DNA from: Apricaphanius iberus
Taxonomy: Eukaryota; Chordata; Actinopteri; Cyprinodontiformes; Aphaniidae
Direction of reading: 5' to 3'
Length of the DNA: 64,000 bases
NCBI GenBank assembly: GCA_028564705.1
Contig: JAPXFQ010002718.1
Coordinates: 1,550,001 to 1,614,000, forward strand
This document shows, in pieces, positions 12,048-24,449 of this stretch. Every line of letters begins with the position of its first letter. The first letter of the stretch is position 1. The notes beneath the pieces were generated by a model. The model was not told the DNA's origin and did no database searches. It saw only the letters and a list, made by a program, of their open reading frames with translations. The translations under genes and the position numbers were made by a program.

Positions 12048-12836
12048 ATGTCTGAAGGTGAAGCCAGCTCCTCTCAGGTGATGCCTGCTGCCATATTACA
12101 TCCACCCGCATCCCCGGCTTCTTTTTCAGTGGCTGTAAAGATCCCAGACTTTTGGCTGCATGATACAGCTCCGTGGTTGTTCCACATTGAGGCACAGTTT
12201 GCTCTTTGTGGTATTCTCTCGGACGACACAAAATACCACTATGTGGTTGCCGTGCTGGACCCGCTGTCAACCTGGCGAATGATGCCTCTTCTCCAGAAGG
12301 GAAAGTACACCGCCCTCAAGGAGCTACTGCTTCGCCGTTACTCCCTCTCCGCCGCGGGACAGGCCGAGAAGATCCTCTCCCTCCCTGGATTAGGTGATGG
12401 CTCATCCCTGGAGCTCATGGAGAACATGTTGTCCCTGCTGGGTACTGATGATGGTGGGTTCCTTTTCATCCACCTGTTTCTCCGGCAGCTTCCAACTCAG
12501 GTGTGGACTGTCCTAGCAAACTCCCTGCTGCTACAGTAGAGAGATTACCGTTCCCTAGCCAAAGAAGCCGGCCACATTCTGCTGGCTACAAGGAGTTTCA
12601 CAGTTCAAGCGGTGGCTCCCGCATCCAGTGGCATCTACTGAGTCCAAGGCACCGTCCTCAGAAGCTGACGGGCCATTGGTGGTAGCGTGGATCACTGCAC
12701 AGAGACGCTGGGGATCAGCCTTCTGCTACTACTCCAGTGGTTCGGCGCCAAAGCCCGCCAATGCCTCCCGACTTGCAACTGCAAGCCGCAGGGAAATGAC
12801 ACCGCCAAAACTCGGCAGCAGCCGCGACCATTAGCG
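12048..12836 (+). pseudogene. Gypsy-1 gag remnant
   Basis: An open frame from the ATG at 12048 runs to a TAG at 12537-12539. It encodes a capsid-like region of Ty3/Gypsy type, with the motifs AQFALCGI, DDTKYHYVV and LKELLLRRYS. Related sequence continues in shifted frames and includes a Cys-containing segment around 12720-12800 (for example FGAKARQC, LPTCNC), the usual gag C-terminus of this group. Gag would form the particle that packages the element RNA. The stop and later frameshifts make it non-functional. Confidence 0.8.
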
Positions 12837-12853
12837 ACAGGGAAAGGCTGTTT

Positions 12854-13045
12854 TTGGTCGAGGACTCACGATCTGGGAGAAGCTTTCTGGTCAACTCTGG
12901 TTCTCAGAATAGCCTGGTTCCCCCGGCTGGCTCAGAAAGGCTGGCGGAAGGCTGCGGACCGTTGCTGACTGCTGCTAACGGCTCCCCCATCAGAATGTTT
13001 GGCAAAAGCTCGGTGACTGTCTGCTTTCACGGTAGAGACTTCTAG
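12854..13045 (+). pseudogene. Gypsy-1 aspartic protease remnant
   Basis: The frame carries FLVNSGSQNSLVPP, where a retroelement protease would have its D-T/S-G active site. The aspartate codon here reads N, so the active site is lost. NGSPIRMFG and VCFHGRDF follow, typical of the flap-side region. The position between gag and reverse transcriptase agrees. Confidence 0.7.
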
Positions 13046-13369
13046 TGGAATTTAGCTGCCAGTTCAGTTCCCATCATAGGGGCTGATTTCCTCTTCGCAC
13101 AGACTCCTGGTTGAGGTTGCTAACAGACGGTTAATTGACACCGTGTCATTTTCCTCTTTGCCTTGTCTGGCGCGAGGAGCTGTAGAGTCAATCCAGGCTA
13201 ATGTTTTAGCTTCTGAGAATGATTTTTAGTTGTTATTAACAGAGTTTCCTTCACTGAATGTTCTCAACTTTTCTAACGGTGACAGTAGGCACGGGGTAGA
13301 ACATTATATCCCCACCACCGGGGCCCCCGGTGTTTGCAAGGGCGTCCCACCTCGATCCCGCTAAGCTGG

Positions 13370-13933
13370 CTATTGCTCGGAGGAGTTCGCTAACATGGAG
13401 TGCTTAGGCATCGTTTGGTGCTCTAATAGTCCGTGGGCTTCGCCATTACATATGGTCAGTGGCGGCCGTACTGGGATTTCTGCCGCCTTAATAACGTCAC
13501 GGTAAACTATCTTTATTCGATCCCGTACATCCAGGACTTCTCTGTCAATCAGGCCGGGACCGCTATCTTTTCTAAAGTTTACCTGTTGGGCAGTTATCAC
13601 CAGTTTCCAGTTCGTGCGGAGGACATCCCTAATACAGTCGTAATCACTCCAATTTCTCCTTTTTGAGTTTTTACGGATGCATTTCGGCCTTAAAAGGCAC
13701 CGCCCAAACTTTTTAGCATTTGATGAATCTTGCGTGGTTTACCCTTTTTGTTTATCTGGATGACACCCTGGTGGTCAACAGCTCTGCTGAACAGCACGTC
13801 CCACCTACGACAGGTTTTTCAACACCAAGTGGCACATGGCGTGATTGTCAACCCAACAAAATGCCAGTTCGGGTTGCCAATCATAGATTTTTTGGGCCAT
13901 CGCATTTCTGTCAGTAGAGCTGTTCCCCACTAA
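13370..13933 (+). pseudogene. Gypsy-1 reverse transcriptase remnant
   Basis: Pieces of the RT domain lie in different frames. The 13433-13666 frame holds DFCRLNNVT and AGTAIFSKVYLLGSYHQFPV, the N-terminal palm, where the usual first catalytic D of the F-S-K-V-D motif reads Y. The 13720-13917 frame then holds VYLDDTLVV, with the YxDD active site at 13753-13764. Most of the segment between them is missing, consistent with an internal deletion. The shifted frame reads IDFLGHRISV just before the RNase H part. Confidence 0.85.
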
Positions 13934-13934
13934 A

Positions 13935-14570
13935 GTGCAGGCAGTATCCGATTTCCCGCGTCATCAGACTGTTAAAGCTCTGCAGGAGTTTTTGGTGATG
14001 ATTAACTTTTACAATCGTTTCTTCCCAAGGGCATCACAACTTCTGCAGCCACTTAACTGCGCGCTAAAAAAGAAAAAGCCCATCGAAAATGTGGACTGGA
14101 CCCCAGACTGCCTCCAAGCATTTAATAATGCTAAGTCTGTGCTGGCCAATGCCGCACTTTTGACCCACCCCTCTCCCTCAGCACAGGTGGCTTTAACTAC
14201 TGACACCTATGATGTAGCAGTAGGGGCGGTGTTAGAGCAGTGGGTTTGCGGGGTTTGGCAGCCACTTGCATTTTCCAGTCATACACTGAGGGACAACGAG
14301 CGCAAATACAGCGATTTTGACTGAGAACTGCTAGCTCTATATTTGGCTCCACGGCATTTCCATTTTTTCCTCGAGAGCCTCCCATTTACAGCCTACGTTG
14401 ACCACAAACTGTTGATATTTGCCATGTCTAAAATCTAAATCTAAATCTAAAATCTCTGACCCCTGGTCCGCACAACAACAGCGCCACCTTGCTGCTGTCT
14501 CTGAATTTTCGACAGACATTCGGCATGTGGCTGGCAAATCCAACCTGGTGGCTGACTGCCTGTCCCGTGC
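13935..14570 (+). pseudogene. Gypsy-1 connection and RNase H remnant
   Basis: ALQEFLVMINFYNRFFP is the thumb/connection motif. ALTTDTYDVAVGAVLEQ carries the first RNase H aspartate region, followed by QPLAFSSHTL. The frame ends at a TGA (14322-14324) that probably replaced a CGA arginine codon. HVAGKSNLVADCLSR at about 14524-14568 is the conserved end of the domain, so the far half continues in another frame. A small ATCTAAA-type tandem repeat at 14429-14455 interrupts the middle. Confidence 0.82.
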
Positions 14571-14589
14571 TCCGGTCTCTCCAGTTTAT

Positions 14590-15876
14590 GTGGGCATTGA
14601 TTTCTCTGCTATGGCTGCAGATCAGCGCAGTGATGCACACATCCTTTCTGAAACAACCGGCCTTAAGCTGGCGGACAGACAGGTGCAGGAAGGTGGTCCT
14701 CATCTGCTCTTTGACATTTCTGCTGGCTGTCCCTGCCCTCTGGTTCCTGCTTTATGGTGCCGTCGCGTTTTTTACGCTTTGCATTCTCTCTCGCGTCCAG
14801 GTGTGCGTGCCTCAGTGAAACTGATGAGTTCCAAGTTTGTTTGAACTGGATTATGTAAGGCTGTGAAGGAATGGGCTGCAGTGTGTGTCCCGTGTCAGCG
14901 TGCAAAGATTCATAAGCACACAAAAGCACCTTTTGAACCATTCCCCATCCCTAGTCGCAGGTTTGATCATGTCCATGTAGACCTAGTGGGTTCCCTGCCT
15001 ACATCTCAGGATTTTACTCACCTCCTGACCATGATTGACCGTACCATCAGGTGGCCAGAAGTGGTTCCGCTGGCATCCACAACATCTGCTGTGGTGGCTC
15101 AGGCATTTTTATCAACCTGGGTTGCGCATTTTGGCCCCCCTTCAGACATCACTTCTGACAACTTCTGAGGTCCCCAGTTTGTGTCAGAGCTTTGGTCCTC
15201 CATGGCTGACAGCCTGGGGATAAAGATCCACTGCACCACTGCATATAATCCGGAGGCTAATGGGTTATGTGAGCAGTTTCACAGGTCATTAAAAGCTGCG
15301 CTTCGTGCTGTTTTGACCGATGGCAACAGGATTGACCGGCTTCCCTGGGTTATGCTTGGGTTGCGTTCCGCGGCTAAATAGGACCTTGGCGGCTCCCCAG
15401 CTGAACTGGTTTTAGGCCAGCCGGTACGTGCTCCAGGCATGTTTCTTCCTGAGGCCCCCCCGCCCAAGTTCAACCGTCCGTCTCAAACTGACCCTTTTCA
15501 CGTTCCTGGTCCTGTACATCATTGTCTGCCCCAGTCAGTTGTACCTCAGGGCTTAGCATCTTCTAAATTTTTTTTTGTCAGACATCATGCACAACAGACA
15601 CCATTACAGCCTCTTTATGATGGCCCTTTCAGGGTCCTCGAACACGGCCCAAAGCACTTTCTTTTAGATTTGGGGGGGCATAAAGAGACTGTCTGTATAC
15701 ATAGGCTTAAACCTGCTCATGTTTTGGTAGATGAGGAGGAAGTAACAGCCCAGGCTCCTTGTAGGGGCCGATCCCCCTCCAAGCTGTTGATAGACTGCTC
15801 TCCTCCTTCCAGAGACTCTCGTCAGCCTTCAGAGCTTTCCTCAATCTCCCCTCGTTGCTCCCAACTCCACCTTTAG
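14590..15876 (+). pseudogene. Gypsy-1 integrase remnant
   Basis: The zinc-binding end is represented by CVPCQRAK. The catalytic triad can be followed as HVDLVG (D), ITSDNF (D) and NGLCEQFHR (E). Stops lie at TTC-TGA-GGT (15166-15168) and at a TAG near 15379-15381. The C-terminal part (15439-15876) is open and contains PLYDGPFRVLE and HRLKPAHV, the usual Gypsy pol tail. Integrase would insert the cDNA. The in-frame stops show it cannot be made as one protein. Confidence 0.87.
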
Positions 15877-15994
15877 AGTGGGGGATCCCGGACTGCTTCT
15901 GAAAAGCCCAGATTCAGCCGTTCCGGACGTTTGATCAAGCCCAGGACACTGCCCTAGCTATGGACACTACTGGATGTTCGGGTGGACGACCATG

Positions 15995-16179
15995 TGTGGC
16001 GGACCACCAGGTTGCTCCACTCACACCCAGAGAAGAGGATGTTTACATTAAAAAAAGATATACATTTTTGGCACAATGATGGAATGTTTTAAGTGTTGTG
16101 TTCTGACTTACCGTTGGCAGTTGGAGTTGATTAAACGAGCTGATCGGATCTAGCTGTGTCATCCTTTCATTCCTCCACA
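15995..16179 (+). repeat. 3' LTR of Gypsy-1
   Basis: Same length as the 5' LTR with about 20 substitutions. Most differences are in the first 110 bp; the last 70 bp are nearly identical. No clear polypurine tract sits immediately upstream (a GAGTGGGGGA run lies about 110 bp earlier, near 15876-15885). Confidence 0.92.
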
Positions 16180-16183
16180 AAAG

Positions 16184-17399
16184 TGCCAATTCACAACATG
16201 CCAGCTCAAGGCATTTAACAGGTCATTTCAAGTCATTCCCCTGCTTAGAGTATTTACATGCTTGTCAAGATGGGACAAGCACGGTCACACGTTTTTTGGT
16301 ACTTTTGGGGCCCATCAGTAGGGAAAAAAAGGTTGAAGTGACCTAAGTCAGTGCTTTTACAAGCATTAAGAAAAAAAAAAAAAAAGTTTGTCTTACGCCA
16401 AGTGAATTCGGACTCTTGAAATGATTGTATACACCTTAGTCTGGCTGGAGTTGAACCGAAATTGGCTAGGGCAACCGGATAATGCAGTTAAAAAGACGAA
16501 TTTCTCTGTTTGTAAATGGCATACCAGTTAAATCGAGCTATTACTGGTCAGTATGTGCACTGCCTCTTCCAGGAGTTACAAGATGACAAAAGTCGGAATA
16601 AAAACACCAGGAAAACAACATGCAGCAACAGCTACACCTGTAACACAATCATGCAGTATTGTACTTAAGAACTGTACTGTGCTACAGGCTTGTTGCTCAT
16701 TGTGCATATCCTTCTTTTATTCCGTCTGGTTCACTGCCACCACAATTTGTTTACTATCAAAGTATAGCTTAGGATTTTGTTAATGGATGTGTTGTAAAGA
16801 ATAATATAGATGTGAACGCATGCTGAACTCGATCTATCTTGTGAAGCACTTAACTCTCATTTGGACTGAATTGGACATTTCTTTATGTTTTTAAAATACT
16901 CTGAATTGCAAGGTTTAACAGAACAGTGTGCTGTTGTTTCTTTGATAACATGTAAGGTTATAATTACATGATTTAAAAAATAATAGGTTGTGACGTAAAG
17001 TGAGCCGGTCTGAGGTTTGAAACTCCGAGGCTGAAAATGAGCCCCACTCTGGCCCTGCTCTAAAACATCACCATCTAGGTGGGAAGCGAATTTGTATATA
17101 ACAAATGTGTCATACATTATTTGATTCACTGGATTCTGACAAATTTCTATCTTATTGTAGTTCATCAGATTAAATAACATACAGAAAAAAATAACAGAAT
17201 AATAATATGGAAAAAAAACAATCTTTAAATAAAGCCTTAAAAACAGCAAATAAAAATAGGATCCTTCAATTAAATTCCAAGGGACAGAAACTCTATCTTA
17301 ACAAGTGTATCTCATTTTCTCTTTCAACATAATTCTACTGCAGACACAGACTGCTGATTGGCTTGTGCATTCATGAGTATTTTTTAAATTTTTTAACAG
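16184..17399. other. Non-coding DNA before the first plppr5 exon
   Basis: I see no gene. The final stretch TTTTTTAAATTTTTTAACAG (17380-17399) is pyrimidine-rich and ends in AG, so it can serve as a splice acceptor. That would place a 5' untranslated exon further upstream, which I could not locate. Confidence 0.45.
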
Positions 17400-17509
17400 G
17401 TTCAAGAAAGTGGAAGCTGGGCTAGGTCAACTGAAGAGGGATGGCGCTGGAGGAGAAGCCGGGTGTAAAGAGCAGCAGCTCTATCGTTCCCTGCTTCCTG
17501 TTCGTGGAG
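17400..17509 (+). CDS. plppr5: plppr5-like gene, first coding exon (coding from 17441)
   Basis: The ATG at 17441 (AGAGGGATGG, a good initiation context) opens 23 codons ending exactly at a GTAAGC donor (17510-17515), phase 0. The peptide ends SIVPCFLFVE, matching the N-terminal signature of PLPPR proteins just before the first transmembrane helix (PLPPR1 has a very similar IIPCFIFVE). The next exon at 61760 continues in phase 0 with LVIMAGTVLLAYYFEYTDTF. PLPPRs are multipass plasma-membrane proteins related to lipid phosphate phosphatases but without catalytic residues; PRG-5 promotes filopodia and neurite outgrowth. The exon begins after a possible acceptor at 17398-17399, so bases 17400-17440 would be 5' UTR. 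The paralogue choice rests on the second exon. Confidence 0.85.
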
Positions 17510-18949
17510 GTAAGCTGATGATGCCTTTCTCAAAAACAAAAAGCGTGGGATAGTTCCCCCCTTACCACATAGGTCATCTCAAAGTGATGACATCTATCAT
17601 CCTTCACCTGTTTGCATGGGCTCTCATGATGTTTCTCCAGGAGCCGTTTCCTCAGGGACAATCTAAGACTTTACCCTCTATCTGACCCCCAAGGTTTTTT
17701 CCAGCACTATCCTCTTTTCACATCTTGTACCACTTCAGCGGGGGTGAATATTTCAGGATCCAGAGAGGAGATCAGGACAGATTGGCAAACCCTCGTGTCA
17801 CTGCTGACGTTCTCGCTAGTGCATCACACGTCCTACAATGTTCCAACAACAGTGACGATGTGTAAATGGGCTACAGTTGTTCCACACCATTGATTGGATA
17901 CTTTACATATCATTTGCAAACTGCATGATTAATTTAGGTAGTAGCTACACTAGCGACTGAGCAGAATGTAGATTTGTGCTTTGGGATTTTGAGTTTTTAT
18001 TTTTATTTTATTTGGACAACCCCAGGAACTGTCTGTGATACGTGGTCCTCAGACGCAAATGCTACTGCTTCTTTCCTCTAAATCGTGCTCTTTGTTGTTC
18101 GTGAGAGCAGTCAGACATATGACTCAGAGGGGAGAGGAAGTCCCTGAGCACTCTCTGAACTAGACCTACAGTGGAACGAGCCCTGAGCTTTAACGGAATA
18201 AGGCAGAGCCTGCAGTCCAAAAGCTATACTGATCTGAATGAGCTCACCATTAGCTCTGTAGATTCCAGTTTTTCTTCAACATCTCTAATTAGGCAGTGAG
18301 ACAAGGCTTTGTTATCTTAAAAAGAGAACAGAATAATTGTTGAATGGATTATTTCAATTGTCCCAAGCATCATTCATTGGCGATTAGCACAGTTAGTGTT
18401 GCTAGCATTATAAAATGTCATTCTCTCTGCACTTTAAAAAGAACATAGATCCTTAACACTGAGATTTTTCTTTAAGGCCATAAAATACTCCTTCCTGTTA
18501 TCTATTGAAAGTTTCACTCTCTTTTCCACCTTTGCTGCCTGAATAGACCACAGATATGTCTTAACAAGTTGGAAGAACATTTTTATTTCAATAACTTCTC
18601 ATATGTTGATTCATAAACTTCTTTCTCATCCTGACTATAAAAAATTAAGTCTTCCTTAGGTAACAGCATGCACACTGAAGAGTTTAATTGCTACCCAGCA
18701 TAGAGTTCACTGCGTAAAATTCCTGAGTTTTTGAACAGCCGCTCAGCAGTAAGGGTTGATCAAGTTGAAAAAAGTCTGTTTCTAGTAATTAAATAATTTT
18801 TAAGTACATCTCTCGTTCAAAGTTGCTCTAGAAGATTTGAGAAAAGCTGTTTGGATACAGTTACATTTCTTAATATAGCTTCATTAGGTTTTTTGTTACA
18901 ATATTTACTCGTATTTGCTTTGTTCTCCTTCTATTATGCTAATGCTTAA

Positions 18950-21806
18950 AGGGGCTATATGATGCAAAATCACGTTTTTGGAGTTTTAAACCATTTGGTA
19001 ATGAACTTTTCTCATAAAACACCCCCACCAGAGTGGTTTTTGGCTTAGTTCACGCATGTCTGCGTAATCCTCCTGAATTCTGCTCTCTAAGCAGCTGCCC
19101 CTCCTTCTCCTAGAAAACGACAGTGTTCAGCTAGTGACATCACTGGTTGAAAGTTGAGTGCTAGAGGTTTCTGGACTCCCCCTTACCTCTGCTAGAGTTC
19201 CAAACACACCCTCCTCTAGGGTTGCCAACTTTTATTAATTAAAATAAGGGACACTTAGGCTACAGGGCGTTAGTCAGCAGTAAATACAACTTATGTTAAC
19301 AAGATGCAGTGTGATCTAACACATGAAGAAAGGAACAACATGAGGTTCTGTTGAACTTCAAACAATGTATGGGGGTTATGGGGATATGACAGATAAACCC
19401 AAAAAAAACTTAAACTTGTTTATCTGCTCATTTAAATACAAATTTATGAATGGGATGTAAAATTGTAAATTAAATTAGCTTGCTTGGTTTGTCTGAACAA
19501 CAATCACACCACACTAATAAAGATTTTAACAACCAGAAACCTATCAATTTTTTTTTCATTTTAATCAGTGATTGTGATTTGTTCTTTAAGTAGTCATTTA
19601 TATTAATTTGGATAATAGACTATGCCTAAATCTACTGGTTTAAAAAATGCTCCTCAATTAAGCCAACAGAAATAAAATAGCACATGCACAAGACAACTTG
19701 GAAAATGCACAATAAATGTTCTCCTTTTTTAATATTCTAGCCTACATGCAGTATAAGCCTCACAGACGAGTGTGCTTACTCCGTTCTTGTGTGCCTGCCG
19801 TGCTGTCGCAAACATGTTTTACAATTTACCTTGTTTTTATCTTTACTGAACCTGTCCAGCCAAGAATGGGCCTCCGCCCATTCACATCTGTATATCTATA
19901 AGCGTTTTTGCTTTGGGCTTTCAGGACATTTCTAAAGGCACTGCGTGCCAAGCGCCAGTGTGCGCGGAGGGGTGGTCAGGGGGGCGTCGGATCACCCCCA
20001 CCCCCACACGCCTCCTGGGAGCCGAGGCTTTTATTTATACTTTAACTGTGATTAAGCCTCCAGTAACTAGTTGGCAGCAGTGCTCAAACTTATCAATAGC
20101 TGTCTGTTCAGCCCAGCAGAAGAAGTCTACACAGACAGTTCTGAGAGACAAAAATGTTCTCTAATCCACGCTGCGGGAAAGGGAGATGGAATCGTGGAAT
20201 TTAACAACTAAAAATGGACTACACAAACGGCATTCCTGTAGTGATCTGGTGGCTCCCGCTCCTATAAGGCTGCCTGTTAGCTGTTACCAGGAGGTCAGCC
20301 CGCCTCTCCATGCAGACAGACTAAACCTGCCCGCCATAGAGAGAAAACTCGCAGAACCACTGACGCCCCCCCCCCCCCCCCATCCCCGAAAAAAACCCAA
20401 ACAAACAAGTTGACGCTTAGCGTAAGGAACAGAGATATTTATGAATCGGGGGAAGATCCTTCTTTAAATTCTGTAAGCCCACGGTGACGACCAGTGATAG
20501 CAAGCTTTGCATTAGAAACAAGAAGAAACGAGAGCTCTGTCAGGGATAAAACGCAAACGAAACGCTGAAGAAAGACTGTTAAACATAAAAGCACTGACAT
20601 ACATTGATTTCACTGGAGTCTGGGAAGGACTAGGAAATAAAAATAAACACAGGTTTAGAAAAATATGGAAGTAATATGAATATTTACTGTTTCCAGGTCT
20701 CTATGAGACTTGATCAGGTGGTGAGAGATCTTCTGTAATAGGGCCTATGATAAATATGAGATTATTCGTTTTGCACATAGGATGCTTTTGTTCTTTAAAA
20801 ATGACAGGAAAATACCTGAACCATAGCACAGTAGATTTATGAAAATAGTTTTGAATATCATTAAATGTGGTATTTGGTTATTGATTTGGTCAATTTTTTT
20901 CATTCACCATAATTACATACTTTTTGGTTTATTAAATAGACTATATAATAATAGACCAGAATGGAAAAGGCAGAATTTAGAAAAATCTAAATGGAAAAAG
21001 TGGAACTTGTGAAATAAAGCATTTCTAACATAATAAATTGATTTCATAGGGTTGCAGAGCTGAAAAGAAAAACAGTGATGGTGAAGAAGTTATGTAGCTT
21101 GAAAAGTGATAAACTGATGAAGCTGACAGGTTATCAATGAACACAGTTTAAAAAGCTTTAATATTCAATATTAGTTTAAAAATGCATATCCCATTGAATA
21201 ATTTGAAATGTTTCTGTTATGAGCATCACACAGACCGAGCAGTCTGGATTAAATGTTACCGACTGAGTTAATAAACTGAAATTGGAAATAGTGTAAAGAC
21301 CTAAAAATTTAAATGAGCTGCAACCATTTGAAGTAGTTGCATCTTATTTCATTAATCTTTTTTCATAATCACTATATAGTGTACGCATAGTGCTGGTGCT
21401 GGTTTGTATCAATAAATAATTAAATATTTTTACATATCAATCTGGTTGTGGTGGGGGGATGGGGGGGGGGCGTGAAAAAAAATAAAATAAAACCAAATGT
21501 CTGAACCCTTCATATAATAGAGTTTCACTGTATGCTTTTCAAATTCACTGTCAGAATACTGTTTGAGATGGAGCTCAGCACTGTTTGTCACTGTCAGTCT
21601 GAGCTGCTGCAGCAGCTTTCCTGGGGGGGGGGGGGGTGCAGGTGGCAGATTAAGCGAGCCATTTTATTTCGTGGCCCAACATTAACTACATGATACAACT
21701 TAAATTTTAAGACAAATTAATACTGTATAACACCAACTGTAACATTTTATCATATACATGTCTGTCCCAGAAGTTGAAAGCTTTAAAATAGCATGATATA
21801 GTCCCT
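18950..21806. mobile_element. Candidate TTAA-flanked (Kolobok-like) DNA element, degenerate
   Basis: The left end reads TTAA-AGGGGCTATATGATGC (18946-18965). The right end, reverse-complemented, reads TTGAAGGGACTATATCATGC (21791-21810). The two termini agree at most positions, but the right TTAA has become TTCAA. About 2.86 kb lies between, without a recognisable transposase. It contains a C14-16 run (20367-20382) and G runs near 21460 and 21625. The ends resemble those of the shorter TTAA elements later in the window. Given the imperfect right end, this could instead be two unrelated half-elements. Confidence 0.45.
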
Positions 21807-22903
21807 TCAATATGAATCCACCCATCCACATGATGCACACATTCATTCGTATAAGCAAGTTAAGATCCAATTAAACTGCCCACTTCCAGCAAACGATAGT
21901 TTCACACATGATCATTTGGTACATGGAAACTCCATACAGGATTGGCAACAGTAAAGTGCATCCTATTCTTATGAGGTAACAAGGCTAATCTATGCAAAAT
22001 CCTACATACATTTGAATTATTACATAGGACCCCAGCAAATACTTGAGATGCCCCTCTAAAACCACTTATAACTACCTGTTCTAATAGTTCAAACGCCAGA
22101 TATACCTTAATGTGCATTAATACGCACAACGGAAACTGTTTTAGCCCTACAGCAGAATCTTAAGCCTATAGTCTTCCTCATTTCTGCTCCTGAGGGTACA
22201 GCCAATCAGCACCAAAGAAAAAAAATGCAGCTCCAGGATTGGCTGCTAGCCAAAAACATGTCAAGTAGCTTTGCCCCCAGTTTTTCCAGCTTCCCAAGTT
22301 GCATTTCCCTTATATGTGCTAAGAATTGTCTACGAATGCAAATAGCAGATTTCTTCCAAATTCTCTGCAAATAGGCGGGGGGTGGGAGTGACCATTATAT
22401 ATATATATGAAAATATGTGTTTTCCACGAACAGGCTTATACCTGTGCAGAGAAAAAACTATTCTGTGCCCCCTTTTTCCCACAGTCGCTCAGATAGCTAA
22501 ACAACTTAAATTAGATAAGTTGTTCCCATACTTTGATCTTTCCTGTATTTTGTACTTTTTTACATCATATTTTTTGCGGATTTGAATAAAATTCAACCAA
22601 TTACCAAATAGTCCGTCGGTGCTTAAGAATTACAGAAATTAACGTTTTATTTAGGTAAAAGGGATTCAGTAATAGTTATGAATATGACCATGCATACAAT
22701 CTCAGCAGGAAAGAAAATGAAACTAGTTTACTACTAGTTTATATTAATAGTCCTTAAGTTCTAAATTATTACTGTTAAAGAAACCATACCCTTATGAGAA
22801 TATTGAAAGTTTGGAGATCGTGCAAATGCTTAACCCACTGAGCAATTAAGTTTTAGTCTTAAGGCTACTCTAAATCCTAATTTTATTAATTCTCTTTATT
22901 CAG

Positions 22904-23133
22904 ACTTCAACAACCAGGCTGAGAAAGACATGAGACTGGTTAATAATGTGAACACAGCTACAATCGAGGGTATTCATGCGTTAGAATGGCCTATTCAAAG
23001 TACAGACCAAGATCAAATTGAAGATTTGGGGAAAGATGTGAAAACTATTATTTACAGATGCTCTGCATTTAAGGCAAGTGAGCTTGAGCTATTTAGCAGT
23101 GAATTTGCAAAAATGTCCAGGAATCCAAAGCAG
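22904..23133 (+). other. Exon-like open stretch of unknown origin
   Basis: Bounded by TTTATTCAG on the left and a GTAACG donor-like site on the right, 230 bases stay open in one frame for the full length (76 codons). The amino-acid pattern looks protein-like rather than simple: LVNNVNTATIEGIHALEWP, DLGKDVKTIIYRC, FSSEFAKMSRNPKQ. I do not recognise the family. It could be a captured exon or processed fragment, an alternative exon, or chance. It lies in the plppr5 intron on the same strand, but nothing ties it to PLPPR proteins. Confidence 0.35.
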
Positions 23134-23264
23134 GTAACGATTAAACCATGGTGAGAGTGGGATACAGAGATTTTTGTGAGTGCTTTTTTTTTTTTTTCAA
23201 AGCAGTTGTACTTCCAGATGTAACACAAGAATTACAGCTCTAACTGCAGTGAAGTGCGTTTCTA

Positions 23265-23420
23265 CAAAGTTTTTCAATAAATAGGTCCTCTGCAGGACCC
23301 CATAGAACTTAACTGTAAACTGAGGAGTCAACTTAATAATTTGATTCAGGTGTGTTGGACCAGGAACACATCTAAACTTAGGCCCCCTGCAGCAACCTCC
23401 TGGACCTTGCAAAGACAAGT
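23265..23420. repeat. Fish MITE fragment (hAT-like palindromic family)
   Basis: ATTTGATTCAGGTGTGTTGGA (23338-23358) is shared with 47571-47591, and both are followed by a GGAACACATCTAAA or equivalent block. This belongs to a common fish palindromic MITE built from CAACACACCTGATTCAAA and its complement. Only one arm is clear here. Confidence 0.5.
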
Positions 23421-24449
23421 GGACATGGGTTATGAATGGATGGATATTACTTATTAAATTAATCATTTTAAACACAGCCGTACATCACTGCTCATGTTGC
23501 TGAAGCAGCACCATGAGGTGTATGCTCCTAGTTAATTCATAAAATGTTGGAAGACAATAGAGTTTTCATAACATGCATGTAGATGTGCATGATATCTAAA
23601 ACTTTTACATTTCACATAAACTTTATAATTTAAAAAGAAAGTATGATTTCAGTTGGTCTTTGGAAAATTCAGCAGTTATTTTTAAGTCTTTTCAACTATT
23701 TTCTGTCTTCCAAATCGTTTAGCTTCACCCCCTGGCTCCTCATATCAGTACCTACCTTTGGAAACAGTGGCTCCTTTGGTTACAATGCACTGCTACTTCT
23801 ATTAGCCACTTTGCCAACTGCCTCCCACACATCAGTACCCAGGTCTCAGTCAGATATCTCTTTACTCTGGATGGATGAGTGTGAGTGTATGTATGTGCTT
23901 CAGAGACATCAGACATTAAGAGTATTTCTGTCTGTTTGGACTGGGAAAAAAACCCTTAAAAACCGATAAGGGTTCAAGAAAGAGAGACAGATGGTGCAGT
24001 CGACAATGTACAACTGTAAAAAGGAACTGTAAAAATAAGTAATGCAATTATTGCATTTACTGTCTTAAAAACTATGCATCAGCTTAATTGATTTAGTAAA
24101 ATAATTAATAATGTATTATTAGAGACAGCAGCTGTACACACTTTCTGATAATGTACCGCATTTTCATGTAAATAATGTGTTATGTTGTTTATCTTTACCG
24201 CTCTTTATTGTTTGTTAGATTTTCTTATAAGAATCTTTTGTTTTCCCAGGAGGATTTGCTTAACCCTACATCTGGAACACTTTGTTAGATAAAGTGTTAA
24301 AAATAAATTTTTCAATTGTTCGGCTACTGCTGCAGTTGTTGAAGATGAGGTGGATAACATGCAAACTAGTTAAATCCGATGAACAAGAACGGAACAGAAG
24401 ACAACCTAACATTCACAGCATTAGCAGGTAATGATCAAGGGATGAAAGG

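Larger units (their letters stand above)
11841..16179 (+). mobile_element. Old Ty3/Gypsy LTR retrotransposon (Gypsy-1)
   Basis: Two directly repeated 185-bp LTRs (11841-12025 and 15995-16179) begin TGTGG and end CCACA, and are flanked by AAAG on both sides (11837-11840 and 16180-16183). By hand count the LTRs differ at about 20 of 185 positions (about 89 % identity). Between them lie gag, protease, reverse transcriptase, RNase H and integrase remnants in that order, which is the Ty3/Gypsy order. The frames are cut by many stops and shifts. Several stops look like CGA-to-TGA changes, as from methyl-CpG decay. A long-dead copy. Confidence 0.93.
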
